From JALORV01 sp963702595 (GTDB lineage Bacteria; Pseudomonadota; Gammaproteobacteria; Burkholderiales; Burkholderiaceae_F), in contig CAVPDC010000016.1 in NCBI GenBank assembly GCA_963702595.1, positions 186,001 to 250,000 of the forward strand: DNA of 64,000 bases, written 5' to 3'. Positions 9,330-18,398 of this stretch are shown piece after piece. The notes beneath the pieces were generated by a model that was not told the origin of the DNA, ran no database searches, and saw nothing but the letters and a program-made list of their open reading frames with translations. Made by a program: the position numbers and the translations under genes. Within the stretch, counting starts at the first letter, position 1; each line of letters begins with the position of its first letter.

Positions 9330-10478
9330 ATGAATCGAATCTTCATCGTGCCGGGCCTGGCCGCGGCCCTCTTCCTTTCGAGTCCGGCGCTCGCACAACG
9401 CGCCGCCCCCGGCCTGGACGACAACGTGGCACAGATCCCGCAGACATCGCCCGGGTCGCCGTGGTCCTTCATCGGCTTCAGCATCACGACTCCGCTCGAT
9501 CAGCAATGGTTCGTCGCCAACAGCACGCCACGCGGCGGCACGATGGGGCGCAACCTGTCGGCGGCTCCGCCCAACACGGCGGTGCTGGTGATCGTCAGCG
9601 AACTGCTCGACAAGCCGATCGACTCCGACACGGAGCTGCTGGCGGTGGCCCAGGACCGGCATGCGCGGATCGGCGAGCGATGGGTCGTCAGCCGGCACGA
9701 TGAAGCCATCGTCCGGCATGCGGGCACGCGCTGTGCCCGCCACACCCTGGCCGCGCGCGAGCCCGAGGACAAGTCACCGCGCAAGGATGCGGCCAAAGCA
9801 AACGCGACGCGACCCTATCTCCACGTCAGCGGTCTGTCGTGCATCCATCCGACCGAGCCGCGCCTCCTGGTGGAGGTCGGACTCTCCGAGCGCAGTCCGC
9901 AGAACGCCATGACTGCCGCCATCGCGCGCGACGCACAGCTGGCCACCGAGAGCCTCGCCTTCCAGCGCTACTCGGAACAGGCCCTGCAGAAGGCGGCTGA
10001 GCTGGCACGAGTCGGCGAGGTCAAGGATGCCGAGGCGCTGCTGAAGCCGTACATCGATGCGGACGCGGCCTGGGCACGTTACTTCCTGGCGCAGATCCTC
10101 CAGCGGGCGCAGCCGGCGCCGCCGAACGCCGGTCCCCGGCTCAAGGCGTTGCTCGAGCCGGCAGCCGATCGCGGCCTGGCCGATGCCCAGTGGATGCTCG
10201 GGACCCTCCTGCTGCGGGGCGCCGACGGCGTGCCGAAGGATCCACCGCTGGCCGAGGCCCTGTTGCGACGCGCCGCCGAACGCGGCAACGCCGGGGCCGC
10301 GTTCCAGCTCGGCATAGCCCTCCTCTCCGCGAACGACGGCCTGTCGCCCAACCGCCGTGAGGCCGTGGTCTGGATCTCCCGCGCTGCCGCACGCGGGCAG
10401 AAGGAGGCGCAGGAACTCCTGCAGAGCGCACGCGACGCGCCCGAAACCCGGCCGCCGCCGCGGCCGGCGGGGAAATAG
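9330..10478 (+). CDS. exported Sel1-repeat (TPR-like) protein
   Basis: A 382-residue exported protein. The N-terminus is a signal peptide (MNRIFIVPGLAAALFLSSPALA, cleavage near residue 22). The middle is a region without a recognised domain containing two Cys (near 134 and 170). From about residue 205 to 370 there are Sel1-like repeats of the pattern A-x2-G-x2-A-x-F-x-L-G, such as GLADAQWMLGTLLLRGADG and GNAGAAFQLGIALLSANDG. Sel1 repeats form helical protein-binding solenoids. The tail is rich in Pro and Arg. Partner and substrate are unknown. Confidence 0.82.
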   Translation: MNRIFIVPGLAAALFLSSPALAQRAAPGLDDNVAQIPQTSPGSPWSFIGFSITTPLDQQWFVANSTPRGGTMGRNLSAAPPNTAVLVIVSELLDKPIDSDTELLAVAQDRHARIGERWVVSRHDEAIVRHAGTRCARHTLAAREPEDKSPRKDAAKANATRPYLHVSGLSCIHPTEPRLLVEVGLSERSPQNAMTAAIARDAQLATESLAFQRYSEQALQKAAELARVGEVKDAEALLKPYIDADAAWARYFLAQILQRAQPAPPNAGPRLKALLEPAADRGLADAQWMLGTLLLRGADGVPKDPPLAEALLRRAAERGNAGAAFQLGIALLSANDGLSPNRREAVVWISRAAARGQKEAQELLQSARDAPETRPPPRPAGK

Positions 10479-10607
10479 CCGCGCGAATCGCTCGCCGCCT
10501 GTCCGCCCGGATTGCCGTCCGGTCCACCGCCTCTGCAGTCCATCGCACCGGACAAGCGGCGCCTGGTCCGCAGCGGCAAGATGCGAGGCAACTTCAAAGG
10601 TGGCCCT

Positions 10608-11372
10608 ATGCGCGCGCTCTTCCTGACCCTTTGCCTCGTCCTGGCCGGCAACGCCGCGGCGCAAACCGTTGCCGCCACAGCTGCCGGCACCCTGGTTGTC
10701 GGTTCGACCAGCAACAGAGTCACCGGCTCGGGGCGAACGATCGATGACATGCGAAACCCGGGCGCGTTCTCGGCGATCCGCATCAGCGGCCCGATCGATG
10801 TCGAGCTCAAGGCTTCGGAGCGCGAACATGTCACCGTGCGCTTTGACGACAACCTGGTCTCGCTGGTCGAGACCCACGTGACCACAGATGCGACGCCAGC
10901 GCTCGAGATCCGCCTGCAACCCGGAGCGAGCTTCCGCAGCGCCGGCAGTCCGAAGGTGATCGTGGAGTTCAAGTCGATCAGTTCGCTGGCCCAGAGCGGA
11001 TCCGGCGATGTACACGCCGACGCCGTGCGCGGCCCGCTGATGGCCGTTTCGGTTTCGGGCAGCAGCGACGTCAAGATCGACCGGCTGGACGTCGACGTGC
11101 TCGGCGTCTCCATTGCTGGCAGCGGTGATTTCACGGCGGCCGGGCGTGCCGCGGAGCAGGGCTACAGCATTGCCGGCAGCGGTGACATCAAGACCGAAAA
11201 TCTCGTCGGCCAGACAGTCAAGGTGCGGATTGCCGGCAACGGCGACGCGCGGGTGCATGCCGAGCAGATGCTTACCGTCTCGATCGCGGGTTCCGGCGAC
11301 GTCGTCTACCGGGGCACTCCTGTGATCAAGAAGAGCGTCGCCGGATCGGGCGAGGTTCGCAAAGCGAACTGA
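10608..11372 (+). CDS. exported DUF2807 (GIN-domain) protein
   Basis: Secreted or periplasmic protein of 254 residues with a signal peptide ending near A-A-A-Q (residue 19). The body matches the DUF2807 'auto-transporter adhesin head GIN' fold: it opens with FSAIRISGPIDVELKAS and then shows repeated strands of type I-A-G-S-G-D at about 15-25 residue spacing, the hallmark of a right-handed beta-helix. ATG 10608 is used since it starts the signal peptide and follows a G-rich stretch; an in-frame frame opens at 10512 but lacks an export signal. Function in bacteria is not established. Confidence 0.85.
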   Translation: MRALFLTLCLVLAGNAAAQTVAATAAGTLVVGSTSNRVTGSGRTIDDMRNPGAFSAIRISGPIDVELKASEREHVTVRFDDNLVSLVETHVTTDATPALEIRLQPGASFRSAGSPKVIVEFKSISSLAQSGSGDVHADAVRGPLMAVSVSGSSDVKIDRLDVDVLGVSIAGSGDFTAAGRAAEQGYSIAGSGDIKTENLVGQTVKVRIAGNGDARVHAEQMLTVSIAGSGDVVYRGTPVIKKSVAGSGEVRKAN

Positions 11373-11413
11373 GCCTGCCCGCTGCATTCCCGGCATGGCG
11401 CTACGCTAGCGCC

Positions 11414-12422
11414 ATGCTGACCTCGAGCCACGCGCAGTCTTTCGCAAGCGTCGCGCTCGCGAACGTCCTCACCGAATACCCGTACAAGCTCGACCAGCTG
11501 CTGACCGACCAGCGGGATCTCGCTCCGCCGCGTCGGCTCCATCCGGTCTTCTGGGGCAGCTACGACTGGCATTCCTGCGTCCACATGCACTGGACGCTCG
11601 CGCGGCTGCTGCGCCGGTTCCCCGACCACTCGCTGGCGCTCGCGATCGCGCGAGCATTTGGGCATACGACTGACGGCGACGGCCATCGCGGGCGAGCTCG
11701 CCACGCTGACTGGACCCCACCGAGAGACGTTCGAGCGCCCTTATGGCTGGGGCTGGCTGCTGAAGCTCGCGGCGGAACTCGAGCGGCTTGCAACCATCGC
11801 ACCGGAAGCGGCGCCCTGGCGCGACGCCCTCCGGCCGCTGGCGGATGCCTTCGCCGACCGGTTCCTCGCCTACCTGCCACGCGCAGCGTTTGCAACGCGC
11901 GCCGGCGTGCACAGCAACAGCGCCTTCGCGCTTCTGCTCGCGCTCGACTGGTGCGACGCCGTGCAGCACCTCGCGCTGCGCCAGGCCATCGTCCAGCGTG
12001 CCAACCTCTGGTTCGGCCGCGACCGCCAGTTTCCGGCCGATTACGAGCCGGCGGGCGAGGACTTCCTGTCTCCCGGCCTCGTCGAAGCCGCCCTGATGCA
12101 ACGGGTTGTCGATGGCTGCTCCTTTGCGGACTGGTGGGAGCAGTTCCAGCCAGAGGCGGCGGCGCTGGGCCACTGGCTGACCCCGGTGCCGGTCAGCGAC
12201 CCGTCGGACGCACGCATCGTCCATCTGCACGGCGTCAACCTGACCCGCGCGTGGTGCTGGCGGCAACTACAGCCGGATCTTCCACGGCCGCTGCAGGCGC
12301 ACGTCGGGCAAGCCGTCGATGCCCACCTGGCAGCCTCATTGCCGGCCGCGACTGGCGGCGACTACGTCGGGACACATTGGCTGGCGTCATTCGCCCTGCT
12401 CGCGCTGGACGACACGCGCTGA
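11414..12422 (+). pseudogene. DUF2891 protein, broken by one frameshift
   Basis: Two overlapping frames together give a complete DUF2891 protein of about 335 residues. The first frame carries the family start, with HPVFWGSYDWHSCVHMHW; the second continues with ETFERPYGWGWLLKLAAEL, GVHSNSAFALLLALDW, and ends LASFALLALDDTR. The frame changes at a GGG run at 11660-11662; dropping one G gives an uninterrupted reading (ARAFGIRLTATAIAGEL). Length 1009 equals 336 codons plus one base. Either a sequence error or a recent mutation. DUF2891 proteins have conserved Trp, His and Tyr residues and an (alpha/alpha) barrel-like makeup, with no proven activity. Confidence 0.85.
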
Positions 12423-12480
12423 CAGGGGTCAAGGCCAGACCCTGCTCGCTAGGGTCAGATACGTCTGAGGGAGGTGCATC

Positions 12481-14032
12481 GTGTCTCAATGGGACGTCAT
12501 CGTCATCGGCTCCGGCATCGGGGGCCTCGCCGCGGCAGCGGCGCTTGCGCATGAAGGCAAGCGAGTCCTGGTCCTGGAGCGCCATTCGCAGCTGGGTGGG
12601 CTGACCCAGACGTTCGAGCGCAATGGCTACCGGTTCAACGTCGGAGTGCACTACATCGGTGGCGCCGGCGAGGCAGAGGGCCAGGTGGGCCCGGCCAAGA
12701 AGGTGTTCAACGCGCTCACGCCGCACGGCATTCCGATGGCCTCGATGGGCACCGTCTACGACCGCGTGCACTTCCCCGGCATGTCCGTGGAATTCGAACA
12801 TCCCGCCGCGCGACTGATCGAGACGCTCAAGTCGCGCTTTCCGGCCGACGCCGCTGGCATCGACCGCTACTTCGACAGCATGCGGGCCGCGCGCAAGGCG
12901 CTCGAGGCGGTGCTGGCGGCGCACTCGATGCCGCAGCTGGTTTCGCGCGGGCTGAAGTGGTGGAAGGAAGAAGAGATCGAGCGGTGGGTCGGCCGCACGT
13001 TGTGGGAAGTGATCCAGGAGTACTGTCGGCGATCCGAAGTTGCAGGCGCTACTCGCGGCGCAGTGGGGCGACCATGGCGGTCGGCCCAGCAAGGCGTCGT
13101 TCGCGCTGCACGCCGTCATCATGTCGAGCTACTTCGACGGCGCCTGGTATCCGGTCGGAGGTTCCGGCGTCTTCGCCAACGCCCTGTCGGAGCCCGTCAT
13201 CGCCGCCGGCGGCGAGCTGCGCGTGAGCGCCGAGGTCGCGGCGATCCGCGTTGCCGACGGTCGCGTGCAAGGAGTCCTCTTGAGCAATGGAACGACCGAA
13301 GACGCGCCGTGCGTCATTTCCGATGCCGGCGTGCGCAGCACGCTGCGCATGCTGCCCTCTGAGGAGGTGAACTACGACTGGGCGCGCGACGTGCTGGAGA
13401 TCGAGCCCTCGGTCGGCTACATCGGCCTGTATCTCGGCCTCGAGGGCGACATCGCCGCCAACGGGGCGACCCCGGCCAACGACTGGATCTACGAGAGCTG
13501 GGATGTCGACCAGCTCTGGCGCAACCCCCTGATCGAGCCCGATGCGCCGATGATGTTCGTCTCTTTCCCGTCCCTGAAGGATCCGACGCACGAGGCGGGT
13601 GCCATGCAACGGCACACTTGCGAGATCGTGGCCTTCGTCGACCCGGACGCTTTCGCTCCGTGGGAGCATGAAAGCATGAAGCGTGGCGAGGCGCGCGATC
13701 CCGGCTACCTGGAGCTGAAGGAAAGGATCGAGCAGAACCTCCTGGCGCAGTTTGGCCGTCACTACCCGCGCCTGGCGCCGATGGTCCGTTTCGTCACCTC
13801 GTCCACGCCGATCTCGGTGGCCACCTATACGGGCGCCGAACATGGCGCGATGTACGGCTTGGCGACCACGCCGGCCCGCTTCCTCAGCGACGCACTGCGG
13901 CCGCGCACGCCGATCGGTGGCCTGTTCCTGGCCGGGCAGGACGCTTGCTGCCCCGGCGTCACCGGCGCGCTGATGGGCGGCCTGATGGCGGCCGTCGCAA
14001 CCGAGCCGAAGCTGCTCAGACTGCTCGGCTGA
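12481..14032 (+). pseudogene. FAD-dependent phytoene desaturase/retinol saturase-like oxidoreductase, broken by one frameshift
   Basis: NAD(P)/FAD oxidoreductase of the carotenoid isomerase/retinol saturase type, about 516 residues when joined. The N-terminal frame (GTG 12481, good GGAGG ribosome site) has the dinucleotide-binding motif VIVIGSGIGGLAAAAAL followed by LERHSQLGGLTQTF. The C-terminal frame, from about 13030, has AQWGDHGGRPSKASF, the YPVGGSGVFANAL motif and the closing GLFLAGQDACCPGVTGALMGG. The frames meet around 13024-13030; removing one base gives QEY-x-x-DPKLQALL. The gap to polyphosphate kinase is 25 bases, so the pair may be one operon. Substrate unknown. No other defect is seen, so a sequence error is likely. 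Confidence 0.87.
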
Positions 14033-14057
14033 ACCTCCACTCCCAAGGGACTCGACC

Positions 14058-15224
14058 ATGACGACAACGCGACCGGCCACCGGCCGCCAGACTGGACGTG
14101 CCGCCACCAAGCGGACCGTGCGAACCCGCCCGCGCGCTGCCACCCAGGGCGACACCGCGCCGTCACTGACCCCCAGCGGCATCGAGAACTACGCCGTTGG
14201 CGAAGCGATCGCCGCCGCGCAAGAGGCCAAGCTGGCCGCGGTGCGCGATGTGCTGGATCACATTCCCGAAGATGACCGCGGCGCACTGCTCGCCTCTCTC
14301 GAGGCGATCCTCGCCGGCGCGTCGCCCGACGACGCCGCGGTCCTGCGCGAAGCGCTGCTGGCCCAGCGCGCCGCCGCGGCCGGTGTCGCGCTCGGCCCCG
14401 ACGAGGAACTGTCGACCGACTGGCGGTCCGGTGGCTATCCGTACAAGAACCTGCTGTCGCGGAAGACGTACGAGAAGCAGAAGTACCGGCTGCAGGTCGA
14501 GTTGCTGAAGCTCCAGGCCTGGGTCAAGGACACCGGGCAGAAGGTCGTGATCCTGTTCGAGGGACGCGACGCGGCCGGCAAGGGCGGAACGATCCGCCGG
14601 TTCATGGAGCACCTGAATCCGCGTGGCGCGCGCGTCGTGGCGCTGGAGAAACCCAGCGAGACGGAGCGTGGCCAGTGGTACTTCCAGCGTTACGTGCAGC
14701 ACCTGCCCACGGCCGGCGAAGTCGTGCTGTTCGACCGCTCCTGGTACAACCGCGCCGGCGTTGAACGCGTGATGGAATTCTGCAAGGACCACGAGTACGA
14801 GGAGTTCATGCGGCAGACTCCGGTGTTCGAGCGCAATCTGGTCGCCAGCGGCGTGCACCTGATCAAGTTCTGGTTCTCCGTCAGTCGCGCCGAGCAAAGG
14901 CGTCGCTTCAAGGAACGCGAGACTCACCCGCTGAAGCAGTGGAAACTGTCGCCCGTCGACATGGCCTCGCTCGACAAGTGGGACGACTACACGAAAGCCA
15001 AGGAAGCGATGTTCTTCCACACCGACACGGCCGAAGCGCCGTGGACCGTGATCAAGTCCGATTGCAAGAAGCGCGCGCGCCTGAACGCGATGCGATACGT
15101 GCTGTACAAGCTGGCCTACAGCAACAAGGATATCGACCACATCGGTGCGCTCGACCCGCTGCTGGTCGGGCGCGCTCACGTTGTCTATGAGCGCGGCGAA
15201 AAGCGCGTGGTCCCACTGCTGTAG
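14058..15224 (+). CDS. ppk2: polyphosphate kinase 2
   Basis: Polyphosphate-dependent nucleotide kinase that moves phosphate between polyphosphate and nucleoside diphosphates, in the cytoplasm. The 388-residue chain has an Ala/Arg-rich N-terminal extension (about 1-110), then the PPK2 core: GGYPYKNLLSRKTYEKQKY, Walker A EGRDAAGKGGTIRR, Walker B VVLFDRSWYNRAGVE and the Arg-rich lid around RAEQRRRFKERE. The single core domain and its GYPYK entry suit the class I (ADP/GDP-forming-or-consuming) group, but the class is an inference. Start ATG 14058 follows a GGGACTCG stretch. Confidence 0.95.
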   Translation: MTTTRPATGRQTGRAATKRTVRTRPRAATQGDTAPSLTPSGIENYAVGEAIAAAQEAKLAAVRDVLDHIPEDDRGALLASLEAILAGASPDDAAVLREALLAQRAAAAGVALGPDEELSTDWRSGGYPYKNLLSRKTYEKQKYRLQVELLKLQAWVKDTGQKVVILFEGRDAAGKGGTIRRFMEHLNPRGARVVALEKPSETERGQWYFQRYVQHLPTAGEVVLFDRSWYNRAGVERVMEFCKDHEYEEFMRQTPVFERNLVASGVHLIKFWFSVSRAEQRRRFKERETHPLKQWKLSPVDMASLDKWDDYTKAKEAMFFHTDTAEAPWTVIKSDCKKRARLNAMRYVLYKLAYSNKDIDHIGALDPLLVGRAHVVYERGEKRVVPLL

Positions 15225-15504
15225 TTCGCCGCGCAACCGCCATTCGCGTGGTGTGGGGGTACGACTCTCGATCTGCACCACCCTCGCGCGTGGGAACATT
15301 TCCCATGCACACCCTTGCGACCCGCGCCTGCCGCGTGAAGTGTTGTTGCCACCCCGTCCGATCGGCTGATCGAATTGCACCCAAGATAGGCGAGGGCGTG
15401 GACTTCGCATTCTTCGAAAACCCCTCTAACTTGCACGTCATCGGCGAACGGTCATCCGCGATGGAAAGCGGGCCACGCCAACACGGACGCCGACACGCCT
15501 GCTC

Positions 15505-16092
15505 ATGCTTGAACTCGGAACTCTCGACGACGCCAGGGAAAAGATCCTCCATGACACGCAGCGAGCAGTGCTGGCGCTTCGACGCATCGACTACCCGCCC
15601 GTGGAATCGATCCAGGAGGGCGTCGCACAGCTCACTGCACTGAGAGAGCAGGCCTACGATCACCTCGTCCAGCTCCAACGCGCGCAACTCATCGTTCGCG
15701 CCGCCGAGTGGCTGCTGGAGCACGATCTCGGCAACATGGAGACGCGCTGGCGCTGGAACCCGCGGCGTCCGGCGGACCAGGATGAGCCCGATCTGCAGGG
15801 CTCCGCCTGCGAGCGGATCATCGTGTCGGCCATGGTGGCGGCATCGCATCTCGCGGACAGTGCCCTCGATGCCCGCCTGCGCCGCTCGCTGTCGAAGCTT
15901 GCATCGTTGCCAGGAAAGAAGTTCCTGTTCGTCGACACCACGTCCCTTAAGAGGCGCGCGGTGACGCGTGTCCTCCTCGCCAGCTGGGACATCAGTGTGG
16001 TCCAGATCGCAGCACGCGACATGGCGGCGGCCAGCACGACGAGGACGCTCACGAGTTTCCCCGCCGGCGCCAGGACGGCATCCGCGTCCTGA
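15505..16092 (+). CDS. hypothetical protein, 195 aa, unknown function
   Basis: I do not recognise this frame. It is rich in Ala, Leu, Arg and Glu and mostly helical, with a hydrophobic-charged pattern in the first 130 residues (for example LTALREQAYDHLVQLQRAQLIVRAAEWLLEHDL) and a possible strand FLFVDTTSLKRRAVTRVLL near 145. No signal peptide or membrane segment. GC at third positions stays high to the end, which supports coding. There is no clear ribosome site before the ATG. The last 25 residues are Ala/Thr/Ser-rich and may be out of frame: another frame from about 16017 runs to a stop at 16253 with plausible protein composition, so the real C-terminus could differ. The 280 bases before the gene hold nothing I can name. 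Confidence 0.5.
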   Translation: MLELGTLDDAREKILHDTQRAVLALRRIDYPPVESIQEGVAQLTALREQAYDHLVQLQRAQLIVRAAEWLLEHDLGNMETRWRWNPRRPADQDEPDLQGSACERIIVSAMVAASHLADSALDARLRRSLSKLASLPGKKFLFVDTTSLKRRAVTRVLLASWDISVVQIAARDMAAASTTRTLTSFPAGARTASAS

Positions 16093-16391
16093 GCATTGGC
16101 GTGCGGCCGCGGCGGGCGCCGCGCGCCATCCTGATGGACAAGTCCGGCTGCGCACCGACCCGCGGCGATGCGTTGTTCTGGCCAGCACCGGCGAAGCTCG
16201 GTCGCACTGCTGTTATCCGAGCGGCACCAGTGCGAGCCGATGTCGCGGCGTGAATCTGCCGCAACCGTGCGACGCAATTCTCCGTGGCGAGCGGAGTCTG
16301 CAGCCGTTGAAATGCTGCTCATCCGCCAAGTGGCGGACAACTAGCCCTCGGGGCTGCCAAGCCAGCAACTCCAACGGTAACGGAGCGCAAA
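16093..16391. other. intergenic region with possible continuation of the upstream hypothetical gene
   Basis: About 300 bases between the orphan gene and a small exported-protein gene. One plus-strand frame remains open from about 16017 to a TGA at 16251-16253, reading for example DGIRVLSIGVRPRRAP and GDALFWPAPAKLGR. It lacks its own start and could be the true end of the upstream gene after a one-base deletion. No hairpin or tRNA is seen. Confidence 0.3.
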
Positions 16392-16565
16392 ATGTTCAAG
16401 CATCCATGGAAGCACGCGATCGCGACGACGGCCGCCGCCGTGACGACGATCGCCTTGTTCAGCGCGGTCGCTTCGCTGGCCGACGACGACAAGGCGGCAT
16501 TGCTGGCCGCGAAGATCAACCCGACCGCCATCGCAACCAACGGCACCGGCACGGTGCAACGGTAG
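16392..16565 (+). CDS. small exported protein, 57 aa
   Basis: Short plus-strand gene with a GGAG ribosome site seven bases before the ATG. The protein starts MFKHPWKHAIATTAAAV, has a hydrophobic signal segment (about residues 8-28) with a likely cleavage site after VASLA, and a mature part of only about 28 residues with an acidic ADDDK stretch. No known family. Its downstream neighbour on the other strand is also a tiny membrane or exported protein, and a shared two-way terminator separates them. Too short for most gene finders; I judge it real from the ribosome site, signal peptide and codon use. Confidence 0.6.
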   Translation: MFKHPWKHAIATTAAAVTTIALFSAVASLADDDKAALLAAKINPTAIATNGTGTVQR

Positions 16566-16693
16566 CGCCGCCCGTACGCCCAGGCTGTGGCACATCGTCT
16601 CGCCCTGCAAGGGCTGACCGTGGCCAGGTCGAGCGCCTCATCCCTGTCCGGCGCGAGCGCGACGACGATGCAATCTCGGGGTCAAGAAATGCG

Positions 16694-16717
16694 AAAGCCC
16701 GGCCGAAGCCGGGCTTT
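16694..16717. terminator. bidirectional hairpin terminator
   Basis: Perfect 10-bp inverted repeat AAAGCCCGGC-CGAA-GCCGGGCTTT. The A-run on the left and T-run on the right give a U-tract in both directions, so it can end both the plus-strand 57-aa gene and the convergent minus-strand 62-aa gene. Confidence 0.85.
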
Positions 16718-16786
16718 GCTGGGTACGGCGCGGGGCGCGCGATGCGCGTGGCGGGACCGGTCGCCGTGCGTGTCAGCGCGCCGCGC

Positions 16787-16975
16787 TCAGCGGGTCGCCG
16801 ACGCGCTCGACGCGGCCGTGATGACCACGCGCTCCGCCGCCACCAGCTGGCCGTTGAACTCGTCAGTGGGCTGCATGCCGGCCACGGTGCTGCCCAGTAC
16901 AACGATGCTGGCAATCACGGCGCCGACGAAGGCGCTGAGCTTGACGCGGGTGGGGGTCGAGTAGTTGGCGTTCAT
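16787..16975 (-). CDS. small membrane-anchored protein, 62 aa
   Basis: Protein starting MNANYSTPTRVKLSAF with one hydrophobic segment (about residues 14-33, FVGAVIASIVVLGSTVAG) followed by a polar tail that ends in Ala/Ser/Thr. An AAAGGA ribosome site lies seven bases before the ATG at 16975. Could be a signal anchor or a cleaved signal peptide. No family recognised. Converges with the 57-aa exported protein; both share size, export signal and terminator. Confidence 0.65.
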   Translation of the reverse strand: MNANYSTPTRVKLSAFVGAVIASIVVLGSTVAGMQPTDEFNGQLVAAERVVITAASSASATR

Positions 16976-17340
16976 CGTTCGGTCCTTTCGTGCGGACAGC
17001 AGTGTTTGGTGTCGATGAACGCACTGTAGGCAGAGCACGGCTCGTCGGCGAGCGACTTGCGACGGGGTGCAGAAATCGCGGCGCGAACTGCAGGGCCGGT
17101 TTCATCGCGCCCAGGCGCCGCTGCGCGCTTCATCAGCCGCAGGCGCAGTTCGTCGCGCCGGGCGGCGCTTCACTCCGGCCCGGAGAGGTTCGAACCTCAG
17201 AGTCCCGAACTTCGCGAACCGCGGACAAACGGCAGACGCCTGAATGGCTGCCGCCGCGCAAGGGCCCGTTGCCACGGAATGAGCACAGGGCTGTCGGCTA
17301 CCGACACCGGCGGGTCACCGGACAGCCCGGGCAATCTCCG
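16976..17340. other. intergenic region, no gene found
   Basis: 365 bases between the 62-aa gene and the end of the ABC-importer cluster. It must hold the promoter of the 62-aa gene, though I cannot pick a convincing -35/-10 pair. GC-rich with several short inverted repeats, none followed by a T-run. Frames through it look like non-coding shadow. Confidence 0.5.
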
Positions 17341-18393
17341 CTAGATGCGCCCTTCCTCGACCGCGTGGCACGCCACTTCGGCGGAACCCTCGGCATGCTG
17401 CACCACCCGCAAGCCAGGGACTTCACTGCGGCAGCGCGCATTGGCGTGCGGGCAGCGCGGATGGAACGTGCATCCGGTCGGCGGATTGAGCGGGTTGGGA
17501 ACTTCGCCCGCCACCGGAGTCCGCGCCCGGCCCGTCATCTCGAGGTCGGGGATCGCATCGAGCAGCATGCGGGTGTACGGATGGCGAGGTGCACTGAAGA
17601 TCTGCTGGCGCGATGCCAGTTCGACGATCTTGCCGAGGTACATCACGCCGACACGGTCGGAGATGTGGTGAACAACGGCCAGGTTGTGCGAGATGAAGAG
17701 GTAGGTGAGGCCCAGCTCGCGCTGCAGGTCCTTCATCAGGTTCAGCACCTGCGCCTGCACCGAGACATCCAGCGCCGATGTCGGCTCGTCGCATACGAGG
17801 AACTCCGGCTTGGTGGCCAGGGCACGTGCGATCGACAGGCGCTGGCGCTGCCCGCCGGAAAACTGGTGCGGGTACTTCACCTTGTCCGCTGGGGCCAGTT
17901 TGACCTGATGCAGCAGTTCGTCGACCCGCGCCGTGATCTGCACCTTGTCGCGCATCAGTCCGTGTGCAATCAGCGGTTCGGCGATGATGTCCTGCACACG
18001 CCAGCGCGGGTTGAGGCTCGCGAAGGGGTCCTGGAAGATCATCTGCAGTTTCTGGCGCAATGGGCGGCCGGCGGCCGTATTCATTTCTGCCAGATCGTGG
18101 CCGAAGAACTCGACGCGGCCGCGGGTCGGCGTGTAGAGACCAACCAGCAAACGCGCAACGGTGGACTTTCCGCAACCTGATTCACCGACCAGCGAGAGTG
18201 TCTCGCCGCGACGGATCGTGAAGCTGACACCATCGACGGCATGCAGGACCTGCCGTCCGCTGCGCTCCAGAATACGGTTCAGCCAAGGCGCGGAGACGTC
18301 GAAGTACTTGGCCAGGCCGTCGGCCATGACGATGATCTCGCTGCCGGCGGCGACATCCCCCTTGATTTCGTCCTCGCGCAGCATGGCAGCCAT
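17341..18393 (-). CDS. peptide ABC transporter ATPase (OppF/DppF type)
   Basis: Second ATPase of the peptide/nickel importer family, 350 residues. Motifs: Walker A GESGCGKST, Q-loop MIFQDPFASLNPR, signature FSGGQRQRLSIARALA, Walker B FLVCDEPTSALDVS, H-loop FISHN. The C-terminal oligopeptide-transporter extension has the Cys cluster CTFHPRCPHANARC that binds an iron-sulfur cluster in relatives. The N-terminal WLNRILERSGRQVLHAVDGVSF is typical of OppF. Start MAAMLRE at 18393, eight bases from the stop of the first ATPase; no clear ribosome site, so coupling is likely. Last gene of the operon. Confidence 0.93.
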   Translation of the reverse strand: MAAMLREDEIKGDVAAGSEIIVMADGLAKYFDVSAPWLNRILERSGRQVLHAVDGVSFTIRRGETLSLVGESGCGKSTVARLLVGLYTPTRGRVEFFGHDLAEMNTAAGRPLRQKLQMIFQDPFASLNPRWRVQDIIAEPLIAHGLMRDKVQITARVDELLHQVKLAPADKVKYPHQFSGGQRQRLSIARALATKPEFLVCDEPTSALDVSVQAQVLNLMKDLQRELGLTYLFISHNLAVVHHISDRVGVMYLGKIVELASRQQIFSAPRHPYTRMLLDAIPDLEMTGRARTPVAGEVPNPLNPPTGCTFHPRCPHANARCRSEVPGLRVVQHAEGSAEVACHAVEEGRI

Positions 18394-18398
18394 GGGTA

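Noticed and set aside
9774..11396. 540-codon minus-strand open frame opposite the Sel1 and DUF2807 genes
   Set aside because: Antisense shadow of two genes with signal peptides and domains; composition is typical for high-GC reverse frames.
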